A stretch of DNA of 64,000 nucleotides from Zunongwangia endophytica (GCF_030409505.1 NZ_JAUFPZ010000002.1:1488001-1552000); one strand, 5' to 3'. Counted from the first letter of the stretch, positions 35,440 through 44,248 are shown. Translations and numbers: made by a program. The notes: generated by a model not told the origin, from the sequence alone.

Positions 35440-36511
35440 ACTATTCTTGCTTGCACTACTGCTACCAGCGATAAGTTTTGCCAGCAACGATCTAGATGGC
35501 AGGCATACTAAAGAAAAAACGATCAAGAAAGAATTTAAAGTTTCTCAAACCGGTACTCTAGATATTGATAATAACTACGGAAATGTTGATATTTCAACAT
35601 GGAACGAAAATCGAATTGTTATTCAGGTTTTTATTAAAACAAACGGAAATGATTTAGACCGGGTTAAGAATAAATTAGATGATATTTCTGTAGAATTTCA
35701 TCAAACCGGAAATCGCGTAAGTGCTGAAACACATTATCAAAAAGAAGATCGATCTTGGTGGAGTGGGCTATTTAATAGCAACAATAATGTAAACATGGAG
35801 ATTAATTATGTAATTAAAGCACCTGCAAATCATGACATGGTAATCGATAACGATTACGGTGCTATTTATATAGATAAAGTTCTTGGAAACACAGATATTT
35901 CTTGTGATTATGGTAAAATCGATATTGGTGAATTAAGAGGCCGAAAAAACTTTTTAAATTTTGATTATACTCGTAATTGCCATTTTGGATATATAACTTC
36001 TGCGGAAATCGATGCCGATTATTCTGGTTTTACTATTGAAGAAGCTGAAGAATTAATAATAAGCGCAGATTATAGTGATTCGAATATCGAAAAGGTATCA
36101 CGCTTAAAATTCAATTGTGATTACGGTAGTATTCGAGTAGATAAAGTAAAACATCTAAATGCTGACGGAGATTATTTGAGCACTAAAATTGGTCGTGTAT
36201 TCGGTTCTCTAAGTATTAATCAGGATTATGGCTCGATAAATATTGAAAAATTAATAAACGGAGTAGAAAGCGTTAACATCGATACAGATTATGCAGGAAT
36301 ACGCTTAGGTTACGATGCCGAGATGGATTTTGTTTTCGAAGTACAAACTTCTTATGGCGGCGTTAAAGGAACCGATGATTTAGAGATCACCAAGCGCCAT
36401 GATCGCAATACCAGCAAAGATATTTCCGGATATTACGGCAATCAAAATAGCCGAAATTCGATAAATATTTCAACAAGTTACGGAAGTGTGAGTTTTCAAA
36501 AAGTAAGATAA
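35420..36511 (+). CDS. Exported beta-solenoid protein with DYG repeats (DUF4097-like)
   Basis: A 363-residue protein with a signal peptide (ending ISFAS). The body is about 12 imperfect repeats of 18-22 residues, each with a D/N-Y-G or DY(S/A) core between two strands, for example IDNNYGNVDI, IDNDYGAIYI, ISCDYGKIDI, INQDYGSINI, ISTSYGSVSF. This is a parallel beta-helix of the putative-adhesin DUF4097 type. It is encoded in the ECF sigma operon, suggesting an envelope target or sensor. No catalytic residues are seen. Confidence 0.8.
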   Translation: MKLTLYKLFLLALLLPAISFASNDLDGRHTKEKTIKKEFKVSQTGTLDIDNNYGNVDISTWNENRIVIQVFIKTNGNDLDRVKNKLDDISVEFHQTGNRVSAETHYQKEDRSWWSGLFNSNNNVNMEINYVIKAPANHDMVIDNDYGAIYIDKVLGNTDISCDYGKIDIGELRGRKNFLNFDYTRNCHFGYITSAEIDADYSGFTIEEAEELIISADYSDSNIEKVSRLKFNCDYGSIRVDKVKHLNADGDYLSTKIGRVFGSLSINQDYGSINIEKLINGVESVNIDTDYAGIRLGYDAEMDFVFEVQTSYGGVKGTDDLEITKRHDRNTSKDISGYYGNQNSRNSINISTSYGSVSFQKVR

Positions 36512-36565
36512 AATTTAAATAAAATCAACAAAGCCAAGTTGGCATAACCATTAATCAATCAAATC

Positions 36566-37300
36566 ATGAAAAAATCAATTTTAGTAGCATTCACTTTATT
36601 TCTAGGAATAACCTCAGCTAACGCACAATGGTGGAGCAGCAACAAAAACATCAAAGGAAACGGGGATATGGTCACCAAAAATCGTAAGGTTTCCGATTAC
36701 GACGAAGTAAGTTTGGTAGGATCTATGGACGTTGTCCTTGTACGAGGTACAGAAGGAAATCTTCAAGTTGAAGCAGAAAGTAATCTTCAGGAATATATTA
36801 CTACGGAAGTAAAAGGAAGCACACTAAGAATTTCAATTGAAGAAGGAACAAGTATTAGTCCGTCGAGAAATAACAGTATTAAAATTACAGTTCCTTTTGA
36901 AGATATTGAAGGCGCTTCTGTAACAGGTAGCGGTGACATCTGGAACGAAGATAAGATTACAGCCAAAGATTTCTCTATCTCTGTGACTGGAAGCGGTGAT
37001 ATCAAATTAGAAATTGATGCCGATGAAATTAAAGGTAAAGTAACCGGTAGTGGTGATGTAGTAATTATGGGACAGGCAAATGAGCTGGATTGCGGAGTTA
37101 CAGGTTCGGGAGATTTTGACGCCTTTAAACTAAAAGCAAAAATTGTTCACGCACAAGTTTCAGGATCTGGAGATGTAATGGTCTGGGCAGAAAACGAGCT
37201 TAATGCACGAGTAGCAGGATCTGGAGATATCGAATACAAAGGGAACCCAAGCAAAGAAAATTTTAAAACTTCAGGATCTGGAGATATTTCAAAATATTAA
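36566..37300 (+). CDS. Exported GIN-domain protein (DUF2807) with GSGD repeats
   Basis: A 244-residue protein with signal peptide (ending ANAQ). It holds at least seven repeats with a VTGSGDI-type core, about 18-22 residues apart, forming the head GIN/DUF2807 beta-solenoid. It lies 54 nt after the DYG-repeat protein and ends at a hairpin terminator, so it closes the sigma-factor operon. The family is common in Bacteroidota with no established function. Confidence 0.85.
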   Translation: MKKSILVAFTLFLGITSANAQWWSSNKNIKGNGDMVTKNRKVSDYDEVSLVGSMDVVLVRGTEGNLQVEAESNLQEYITTEVKGSTLRISIEEGTSISPSRNNSIKITVPFEDIEGASVTGSGDIWNEDKITAKDFSISVTGSGDIKLEIDADEIKGKVTGSGDVVIMGQANELDCGVTGSGDFDAFKLKAKIVHAQVSGSGDVMVWAENELNARVAGSGDIEYKGNPSKENFKTSGSGDISKY

Positions 37301-37338
37301 TCGTCTTTAAAAGTAATTATTGTTTAGTTTTTGAACCG

Positions 37339-37374
37339 AAAAGTCTCTTCTATTATTACGGAAGGGACTTTTTT
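37339..37374 (+). terminator. Terminator of the ECF sigma operon
   Basis: AAAAGTCTCTTC and GAAGGGACTTTTTT pair with one G-T wobble around an 11-nt loop and are followed by T residues. Confidence 0.7.
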
Positions 37375-37385
37375 ATGGATGGGTA

Positions 37386-37441
37386 TCAGCAATCAGCAAT
37401 CAGCAATCAGCAATCAGCAATCAGCAATCAGCAATCAGCAA
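37386..37441. repeat. Perfect heptamer tandem repeat, 8 x TCAGCAA
   Basis: Eight exact, head-to-tail copies of TCAGCAA in 56 bp lie between the GIN-domain gene and the UMF1 transporter gene. No spacers are present, so it is not a CRISPR array. Copy number should vary by slippage. Degenerate relatives with the same 7-nt phase lie further along this gap and in two other gaps. Confidence 0.95.
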
Positions 37442-37590
37442 TTTAATGTATTCCTTTTGCTTCCAAAACAAAAATTCAGCGAAATAAAAATCTCATTTTT
37501 CTCATTCTTTTATCATCTTAAAACGTAGCGATTTTATTTGTTTCAAAGACATATAGAATACAAAATTCAGAATTAAACTTAATATAATCC

Positions 37591-37681
37591 TCATTCCTGC
37601 TTCTTGTTTCTCTCGTCTATTTTCTATGATCTATATTTTCACAGCGGAGCGTTCTAATATCCAGTTTCTATCTTCTATTCA
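37591..37681. repeat. Degenerate heptamer tandem array B2
   Basis: From 37591 the 7-nt words include TGCTTCT, TGTTTCT, CTCGTCT, ATTTTCT, ATGATCT, ATATTTT, and later CTATCTT, CTATTCA. The last three positions are TCT in five successive words. The array runs up to the stop codon of the UMF1 gene on the other strand (37675-37677). Confidence 0.6.
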
Positions 37682-38994
37682 CTTATTTTTGGCACTCTAA
37701 ACAACAAAACTATCCCTCCGATAAAAAAGACTACTAAAAATAAAATTGAGTTTCTAATACTACCGGTAATTTGTGCAACTGCGCCGTACATAAACATTCC
37801 GATCACAATCCCTATTTTTTCGGAAACGTCATAGAAGCTAAAATAGCTTGCAGTATCCAGCGCATTTTCGGGTAACATCTTCGAGTAGGTAGAACGCGAA
37901 AGTGACTGAATTCCACCCATTACCAAACCAACGCTGGCTGCTGCAACATAAAATTGATTAGGGGTGGTGACAAAATATGCATACACACATATGAGTACCC
38001 AAATTATATTTATAAAAATTAAGGTTTTAATATTACCAATCTTGGCTGCTAATTTAGAAGTAATTGTTGCGCCCAAAACTGCGACTAACTGAATTAATAG
38101 GATACTTACAATTAATCCTGTAGTTGCATCCTGCTCTCCCCAATCTAGTTCTTCAATACCAAAATACGTAGCAATTAGCATAATAGTTTGCACTGCCATA
38201 CTATAAACAAAAAAGGCAACGAGGTATCTTTTAAGCTGTAAATTATGTTTTAAGGATTTCCATATTTTTCGGAGTTCTTTAAAACCATTAAACATTACAT
38301 TCTTCGTTAGCTTGGCTTTTTTTGTTCCTTTTGGGAGATAATGATAAGTATACTGACTAAAACCTATCCACCAAACTCCGGTTAATACGAATGATAATCG
38401 TGTAGGTAAACCTTCATCTTCGAAACCGAACATCTCATATTTCAGGATCATCAATAAGCAAAGAACTAGCAAGATTACACTTCCAATATATCCTAAGGAA
38501 AACCCCTTCGCACTTATTTTATCCTGCTGATCGGGAAAAGCGATATCTGGTAGATAACTATTATAAAATACTAAACTCGCCCAAAATCCAATAAGGGCTA
38601 GAAAATAGCATAGCAATCCAAACCATAAATAATCCAAATCGAACCAAAACAAGCCTATACAGGAAATCGCGCCCAGATAACAAAAGAATTTTAAAAAATT
38701 CTTCTTATTCCCTACATAATCGGCTATTCCCGATAAAAACGGACTAAGCCCGGAAACTACTAAAAAAGCAGCCGCAGTTACATAAGAAATTAAGGAATCG
38801 TTATTAAAATCTATTCCAAGAAAACGAACCGTATCATCAATTTTATTTCCTTCAGCATCTTTAATAATAGTAAGTGCCCCATAAAAAATAGGAAAGATCG
38901 CTGATGATATCACCAGGCTATAAACCGAGTTAGCCCAGTCGTAAAATGCCCATGCGTTTAGTAGTTTCTTACTACCTTTTGGAAGATTTTTCAT
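37675..38994 (-). CDS. UMF1/Atg22-like MFS transporter
   Basis: A 439-residue membrane protein of the UMF1 branch of the major facilitators (related to yeast vacuolar Atg22). The N-terminal NAWAFYDWANSVYSLVISS is diagnostic, followed by about 12 hydrophobic segments and the SGIADYVGNKKNFLKF loop. Substrate is unknown; amino-acid or metabolite efflux is the family guess. The ATG is 62 nt from the M48 gene on the same strand, with a terminator between. Confidence 0.88.
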   Translation of the reverse strand: MKNLPKGSKKLLNAWAFYDWANSVYSLVISSAIFPIFYGALTIIKDAEGNKIDDTVRFLGIDFNNDSLISYVTAAAFLVVSGLSPFLSGIADYVGNKKNFLKFFCYLGAISCIGLFWFDLDYLWFGLLCYFLALIGFWASLVFYNSYLPDIAFPDQQDKISAKGFSLGYIGSVILLVLCLLMILKYEMFGFEDEGLPTRLSFVLTGVWWIGFSQYTYHYLPKGTKKAKLTKNVMFNGFKELRKIWKSLKHNLQLKRYLVAFFVYSMAVQTIMLIATYFGIEELDWGEQDATTGLIVSILLIQLVAVLGATITSKLAAKIGNIKTLIFINIIWVLICVYAYFVTTPNQFYVAAASVGLVMGGIQSLSRSTYSKMLPENALDTASYFSFYDVSEKIGIVIGMFMYGAVAQITGSIRNSILFLVVFFIGGIVLLFRVPKISE

Positions 38995-39004
38995 GGAATA
39001 AAAA

Positions 39005-39035
39005 TAAAAAAGCTACACCAAAGTGTAGCTTTTTA
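39005..39035 (-). terminator. Terminator downstream of the M48 protease gene
   Basis: AAAAAAGCTACAC and GTGTAGCTTTTT form a stem with a short loop, ending in T residues on either strand. It lies 20-50 nt after the M48 stop. Confidence 0.88.
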
Positions 39036-39056
39036 TTATCTATTTATTTTGAGTTG

Positions 39057-39881
39057 TTACTGAAACGAAGTAACACCGTATTTTTTAGCTTCAGCTTTAG
39101 CTTCTGGCGCCCATGCTTCAAGATTATTTATTCTTGTTTGGTTTGATGGGTGTGTGCTTAGAAATTCTGGTGTTGAAGCTCCTCCGCTATTTTGTTGCAT
39201 TCTTCTCCAAAGATCAGCTGCTTCTTCTGGATTATAACCAGCTATAGCCATTAATGTTAGACCAATTCTGTCAGCCTCAGCCTCCTGGCTTCTACTAAAT
39301 GGTAACATTACTCCTACCTGAGAACCAATTCCGTAGGCCTGAGCAAAAATTTGTTGCGTTTGTGCACTTTTTCCGCTTAAAGCAACGGTTCCTGCCACCG
39401 CTCCTAACTGCTGTATTTGTGCTCTACTCATTCGCTGCGCGCCGTGATCTGCAAGTGCATGAGCTACCTCGTGTCCCATTACCACAGCAAGACCAGTTTC
39501 ATCTTGTGTAATAGGTAAAATTCCGGTATATACTACAGTTTTACCTCCCGGCATCGCAAAGGCGTTTACCTGATTGTCATTCACAAGATTATATTCAAAT
39601 CTAAAATCATCTAAAAATCCCTGATAGCCATTAGCATTTAAATAGCGCTCTGCAGCAGTTTTTATCTTATCACCTATTCTTTTTACCATTCTAGCATCTG
39701 CCGTTCCGGTTACCACATTACTACTATCTAAGAATGCATCGTATTGCTGAAATGATGACGGAAATAATTGATCGTTACTTACAAAATTGATATTCTTTTC
39801 TCCTGTGAAAGGATTCACTTTACATGCGACTACTGTAAGAGCAACAGCAAAAAGAACTAATACCCACTTCTTAATTTTCAT
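39057..39881 (-). CDS. M48 family metalloprotease lipoprotein
   Basis: A 274-residue zinc protease of the M48 (BepA/LoiP-like) group. The lipobox is TVVACKV, so it should be anchored in the envelope. The zinc motif is VMGHEVAHALADH (HExxH, about residue 135) and the third ligand Glu is in SRSQEAEADRIGL. Relatives degrade or help assemble outer-membrane proteins. Length fits an M48 domain without TPR repeats. Confidence 0.92.
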   Translation of the reverse strand: MKIKKWVLVLFAVALTVVACKVNPFTGEKNINFVSNDQLFPSSFQQYDAFLDSSNVVTGTADARMVKRIGDKIKTAAERYLNANGYQGFLDDFRFEYNLVNDNQVNAFAMPGGKTVVYTGILPITQDETGLAVVMGHEVAHALADHGAQRMSRAQIQQLGAVAGTVALSGKSAQTQQIFAQAYGIGSQVGVMLPFSRSQEAEADRIGLTLMAIAGYNPEEAADLWRRMQQNSGGASTPEFLSTHPSNQTRINNLEAWAPEAKAEAKKYGVTSFQ

Positions 39882-40006
39882 AGTTTAATAGATTAATTTT
39901 GTTAAAATTACAAAAGCGAAACCTGTTTAAAGATTTGTTTAAGTATGATTTAACAAATAAGACATGAAAAAATAAGAAATACTTTAATTCCATATTTTAG
40001 TACATA

Positions 40007-40875
40007 ATGGCGAAGAAGCATAAAGATAAAACTCCGATACAGCAACTATTGCTACCCTCCTATCTGTTATATACAGGAAAGGTGTTAAACTGGTTATCGC
40101 CATTTCTGGCTAGTAAATTTGCAGCTAAACTATTTCTCACTCCACTTAATTACAAATTGCCGCAGCGAGAAAAAGAAATGGATTCGAATTCTGTACAATC
40201 TAAGGTGATTTTACCCAAAAGCAATAGAGAAATTGTAATTTATGAATATGGTAAAAGTGATAAAAAAGTACTGCTGGTGCATGGTTGGAGCGGTCGTGGA
40301 ACTCAACTTTCTAAAATCGCAGAAGCATTACTGAAGTTAGGTTTTAGTACGGTAAGCTTCGATGCTCCAGCACATGGAAAAGCTCCAGGAAAAATGAGTA
40401 TGATGCCACATTTTATCGAAGCCATTCATTTCCTTAAAAAGAAACATGGGCCATTCCATTCAATTGTTGGTCATTCTTTAGGGGGAATGTCAACATTAAA
40501 AGTGCTAAAAGAAGGCTTCCCGCAAATAAAGCCGTGATTATAGGCACTGCTAATAGTATCACTAAATTAACTGAAGAATTTGTCCAAAATCTACACATGG
40601 ATAAAGAAGTAGCTTACCTGCTCAAGTCCAATTTTGATGAGAAATTTGGTCAGGATATGGATAATTATTCTGGGGCGATTTCAGCGCAAAGTGTTTTTAC
40701 TCCAACACTGGTGATACACGATAAAGATGATGTTGATGTAAATTACCGCTGCGCAGAAGAAATCCATAAGCAATTAAAAAGCAGCGAGCTTTATTTGACT
40801 GAAGGTTTAGGCCATCGCCGAATATTAGGTGACCCAACTGTTATTAACAAAATCACAACGTTCATCACGGCATAA
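40007..40875 (+). pseudogene. Alpha/beta hydrolase, interrupted by a -1 frameshift
   Basis: Two abutting open frames together make one alpha/beta hydrolase of about 288 residues. The first (40007-40537) has the oxyanion region VLLVHGWSGRG and the nucleophile elbow SIVGHSLGGMS; the second (40534-40875) has the acid region VIHDKDDVDV and the His in GLGHRRILG. The break is near 40521-40525: adding one base after TTCCC restores FPANKAVIIG across the join. The catalytic parts are otherwise intact, so this is either a recent mutation or a sequence error. Function of the family member is unknown. Confidence 0.85.
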
Positions 40876-40901
40876 TCTTTGTAACTTTCAAAATAAAAAC
40901 A

Positions 40902-41387
40902 ATGAGAAAGTTACTATTTATAATGCTTGCCACTTTTTCGCTTATAAGTTGCAAAGGAAATGCGCAAGATGAAAAAGCGCAAAAAAAGCAACAATTTGAA
41001 ATTTCTAAATCTGAAAGTGAATGGAAAAAAGAGCTTACAGATGAAGAATTTAAAGTGCTTAGAAAATCGGCTACAGAACGCCCGTTCTCTAGTGACCTAT
41101 TAACTGTAAAAGGAAACGGAACGTTTACCTGTGCTGCTTGCGGAAACGAACTTTACGAAAACAAATATAAGTTTGAAAGCGGTACCGGCTGGCCAAGTTT
41201 TGATCGCGCTATAGAAGGTGGCGTAGATTTTGGATCTGATTCTAAGCTAGGATACCAAAGAGACGAAGTTCACTGCGCAAAATGCGGCGGTCATTTAGGT
41301 CATGTTTTTAATGATGGCCCTAAACCTACTGGCAAAAGACATTGTATAAACGGTGTCGCTATGGACTTTGAAGCAACCAACAAATAA
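40902..41387 (+). CDS. msrB: Exported methionine sulfoxide reductase B (lipoprotein)
   Basis: A 161-residue MsrB that reduces methionine-R-sulfoxide in proteins. The lipobox LISCKG indicates export and lipid anchoring. The MsrB domain has both zinc CxxC pairs (CAAC and CAKC), GTGWPSF, GHLGHVFNDGP, and the catalytic Cys in RHCINGVAM. It is followed after 8 nt by a second, cytosolic msrB, so each compartment has one enzyme from a single message. Confidence 0.95.
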   Translation: MRKLLFIMLATFSLISCKGNAQDEKAQKKQQFEISKSESEWKKELTDEEFKVLRKSATERPFSSDLLTVKGNGTFTCAACGNELYENKYKFESGTGWPSFDRAIEGGVDFGSDSKLGYQRDEVHCAKCGGHLGHVFNDGPKPTGKRHCINGVAMDFEATNK

Positions 41388-41395
41388 AATATATC

Positions 41396-41788
41396 ATGAA
41401 AAAGTATAATATAGAAAAATCGGATGCTGAATGGAAAGAACAGCTGTCTGACGAACAATATCGAGTATTAAGAGAAAAAGGCACCGAAGCACCGCACACC
41501 GGTAAATATAATTTACATTTTGAAGATGGCGAATATCAATGCGCTGCCTGTCATACAAAATTGTTTGAAAGTGATAGCAAATTTGAAAGTGGCTGTGGAT
41601 GGCCAAGTTTTGACGATGCTATCGAAGGAAAAGTAGAATACATACAAGATCGAACGTTCGGAATGCTTAGAACAGAGATATTGTGTGCTAATTGCGGAAG
41701 CCATTTAGGTCATGTTTTTGATGATGGCCCTACAGAAACAGGACAACGCTATTGTGTAAATTCAGCCAGTATCAATTTTAATAAATAA
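41396..41788 (+). CDS. msrB: Cytosolic methionine sulfoxide reductase B
   Basis: A 130-residue MsrB without a signal peptide. It has the zinc pairs CAAC and CANC, GCGWPSF, GHLGHVFDDGP and the catalytic Cys in RYCVNSASI. It resembles E. coli MsrB at the active site more than its neighbour does. It is the second gene of the msrB pair. Confidence 0.95.
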   Translation: MKKYNIEKSDAEWKEQLSDEQYRVLREKGTEAPHTGKYNLHFEDGEYQCAACHTKLFESDSKFESGCGWPSFDDAIEGKVEYIQDRTFGMLRTEILCANCGSHLGHVFDDGPTETGQRYCVNSASINFNK

Positions 41789-41804
41789 CTTAAACTTACT
41801 ACCT

Positions 41805-42332
41805 ATGAAAAAGATATTCACCTTATTATTCGCAACTACATTTTTATTCGCCTCTTGTTCTGATGATGGCGAACCAGGCCCTCAAGGCCCACAGGGTCCT
41901 CCTGGTGAAGATGGATTGATAGGAACTACTCTAGAGAAAACAGTGACTTTTACCGCTCCAGAATATTCTATATTTTATAATTTCCCAATTGATGTTGATG
42001 TTTTTGGATCTGATGCGGTACTAGTTTATCTATTAGAAAAAGAAGATGATGGAGATGACGTTTGGACTTTGTTACCACAAACTTTTTATTTGGAAGGTGG
42101 TGGCCAAATGCAGTACAATTATAATCATACTCTAGATGACGTAAATATCTATCTTCAAGGAAATATTGCTTTAGAAACTTTGGGAGAAGACTTTACAGTA
42201 GATCAAACTTTCAGAATGGTAATCGTTCCCTCAGGTGTCTTAGCTAAAAATAACAATATTGATATTTCAGATTATAAAGCCGTAATGAAAGCTTCTAATA
42301 TAAGTGAGAACGCGGTTAAAAAACTTGACTAA
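41805..42332 (+). CDS. Lipoprotein with a short collagen-like segment
   Basis: A 175-residue lipoprotein (lipobox LFASCSD). Directly after the anchor lies a Gly-X-Y stretch (GEPGPQGPQGPPGEDG), then a compact beta-rich domain of about 130 residues with no recognised motif. Similar lipoproteins with this collagen-like N terminus are frequent in Flavobacteriaceae. It follows the msrB pair by 16 nt and ends at a terminator, so it may be in the same operon. Confidence 0.85.
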   Translation: MKKIFTLLFATTFLFASCSDDGEPGPQGPQGPPGEDGLIGTTLEKTVTFTAPEYSIFYNFPIDVDVFGSDAVLVYLLEKEDDGDDVWTLLPQTFYLEGGGQMQYNYNHTLDDVNIYLQGNIALETLGEDFTVDQTFRMVIVPSGVLAKNNNIDISDYKAVMKASNISENAVKKLD

Positions 42333-42363
42333 TTTTAATAAATAAAAATTAAGTCTAAATAAC

Positions 42364-42398
42364 AAAAAAGCCTTTATCAAAATAGATAAAGGCTTTTT
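42364..42398 (+). terminator. Terminator of the msrB-lipoprotein operon
   Basis: AAAAAAGCCTTTATC and GATAAAGGCTTTTT form a long stem followed by T residues, 32 nt after the lipoprotein stop. Confidence 0.88.
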
Positions 42399-42512
42399 AT
42401 ATTTTAGCAAATCATTAAACTTTCAAGCAATCCCATAACTTCAAAACTTTTCGGTTAAACTAATATTCCTTAAATTCGCAGGAACTATTTTTTGTTTAAA
42501 AAAAATCCAAAT

Positions 42513-43903
42513 ATGAGTAAATACGATATCATTGTTTTAGGTAGTGGCCCGGTGGTTATGTAACTGCAATCCGTGCTTCACAATTAGGCTTTAAAACAGC
42601 TATTGTGGAAAAAGAAAACCTTGGTGGTGTTTGTCTAAACTGGGGATGTATCCCTACAAAAGCGCTGCTTAAAAGTGCAGAGGTTTTTGACTATCTTAAA
42701 CATGCCGGAGACTACGGTTTAACACTAGAAAGTCCGGATAAGGATTTTGGTGCTGTAATTAAAAGAAGTCGTGATGTTGCTGGTGGAATGAGTAAGGGCG
42801 TACAGTTCCTTATGAAGAAAAACAAAATCGATGTTATCGATGGTTACGGTAAACTTAAAGCCGGTAAAAAAGTAGAAGTTACCGATGCTAAAGATAAAAA
42901 GACAGAGTATTCTGCAGATAATATTATCGTAGCAACAGGAGCTCGTTCTCGCGAATTGCCAAACCTAAAGCAAGACGGTAAGAAAGTGATTGGATATCGT
43001 GAAGCTATGTCTTTGGATAAACAACCAAAGAAAATGATCGTTGTTGGTAGTGGTGCGATCGGAGTTGAGTTTGCTCATTTCTACAACTCGATGGGAACCG
43101 AGGTAACTGTCGTAGAATTCTTACCTAATCTTGTACCTTTAGAAGACGAGGAAATCTCTAAACAGTTTGAGCGTAGCGTTAAGAAAGCTGGTATTAAAGT
43201 AATGACAAACTCTTCTGTAGAGAGTGTTGATACTTCTGGCGAAGGCGTAAAAGCGAAAGTGAAAACCAAAAAAGGTGAAGAAACTTTAGAAGCTGATATT
43301 GTACTTTCTGCAGTTGGAATTAAAACAAATATCGAAAATATTGGTCTTGAAGAATTAGGCATCAAAACCGATAAAGATAAGATCATAGTAGACGATTTCT
43401 ATAAAACAAATAAAGACGGAATTTACGCCATTGGTGATGTAGTTCACGGCCCGGCGCTTGCTCACGTTGCTTCTGCGGAAGGAATTATTTGTGTTGAAAA
43501 AATTAAAGGAATGAATGTACAACCTTTAGACTACGGAAATATTCCTGGTTGTACTTACGCTACTCCTGAAATTGCATCAGTTGGTTTTACTGAAAAACAA
43601 GCCAAAGAAGCAGGTTACGAAATTAAAGTAGGTAAATTCCCATTCTCTGCTTCTGGTAAAGCTAAAGCTGCCGGAAAATCAGACGGATTTGTAAAAGTGA
43701 TCTTTGATGCAAAATACGGTGAATGGTTAGGTTGCCATATGATTGGTGCCGGCGTTACCGATATGATTGCTGAAGCGGTTCTTGGTAGAAAACTAGAAAC
43801 TACAGGTCACGAAGTATTAAAAACCGTTCACCCTCACCCAACAATGAGTGAAGCGGTTATGGAAGCTGTTGCTGCTGCTTACGATGAAGTGATCCATATC
43901 TAA
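42513..43903 (+). pseudogene. lpdA: Dihydrolipoyl dehydrogenase (E3), with one frameshift near the start
   Basis: FAD-dependent E3 component of 2-oxoacid dehydrogenase complexes. The ATG at 42513 begins SKYDIIVLGSGP; at 42550 one base appears to be missing (CCCGG where CCCGGG would read GSGPGGYVTAIRA), giving a stop at 42561. The frame continues intact from there: redox disulfide GVCLNWGCIPTK, the NAD motif VVGSGAIGVEFA, and the C-terminal HPHPTMSEA with the active His-Glu. The break hits the FAD-binding GxGxxG loop, so the allele would be dead if real. No other decay is visible, making a sequence error plausible. Confidence 0.88.
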
Positions 43904-43943
43904 CAGAAATAAGATCTGAGAAATTAGAACTTAAACTTAAGAT

Positions 43944-43980
43944 AAAAGCCCTGAAAATCGATATTTTCAGGGCTTTTTTT
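43944..43980 (+). terminator. Terminator of lpdA
   Basis: AAAAGCCCTGAAAAT pairs exactly with ATTTTCAGGGCTTTT around a 5-nt loop at 43959-43963, followed by a T run. Confidence 0.92.
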
Positions 43981-43993
43981 GTTCGGTTGAAAA

Positions 43994-44049
43994 AGTTGTT
44001 AGTCTTTAGACGTTAGTACCGGTTTTCCGTTTAATGTTTTCCGCTGAAA
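43994..44049. repeat. Degenerate heptamer tandem array C1
   Basis: Reading every 7 nt from 43994 gives AGTTGTT, AGTCTTT, AGACGTT, AGTACCG, GTTTTCC, GTTTAAT, GTTTTCC, GCTGAAA. Neighbouring words differ by only a few bases and GTTTTCC recurs two units apart. Confidence 0.6.
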
Positions 44050-44206
44050 AAAATTACTTCAAGAACGACCTATATGAATTTCCCTAGCCTCGAAGGGGGA
44101 ATATTTTCGGTTTGGTGCTGAGCATTGAAAAAAACAGTTTAAAAACGTCCAATTTGGATGTTTTTCATTCAGCATTAAAAATTCAATACATTTAGCATTT
44201 AAAAAA

Positions 44207-44248
44207 GTCTATCTTCTAACATCTAACAACGAAGCGGTCTATATTCTA
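44207..44248. repeat. Degenerate heptamer tandem array C2
   Basis: From 44207: GTCTATC, TTCTAAC, ATCTAAC, AACGAAG, CGGTCTA, TATTCTA. The last word contains the stop codon of the minus-strand Dph6-like gene (44246-44248), the same placement as array B2 at the end of the UMF1 gene. Confidence 0.55.

Larger units (their letters stand above)
37301..37674. other. Convergent intergenic region with heptamer repeats
   Basis: Between the GIN-domain gene and the convergent UMF1 gene there is a terminator, the perfect TCAGCAA array, about 150 nt of plain AT-rich DNA and a degenerate heptamer array. No gene is supported. Confidence 0.7.
43904..44245. other. Convergent intergenic region with heptamer-phased repeats
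   Basis: After the lpdA terminator there is no supported gene up to the Dph6-like gene on the other strand. The region contains two heptamer-phased blocks (43994-44049 and 44207-44248) and a weak hairpin AAAACGTCCAA/TTGGATGTTTT near 44132-44163. Confidence 0.65.

Noticed and set aside
37386..37441. A possible CRISPR array
   Set aside because: The units are 7 nt and directly joined without spacers, and there are no cas genes.
40521..40537. Programmed ribosomal frameshift in the hydrolase
   Set aside because: There is no slippery heptamer or strong downstream structure at the break; a sequence error or recent deletion is simpler.
40534..40875. A separate short gene starting with GTG
   Set aside because: It is the C-terminal half of the alpha/beta hydrolase, with the acid and His of the triad, and makes no sense as a complete protein.
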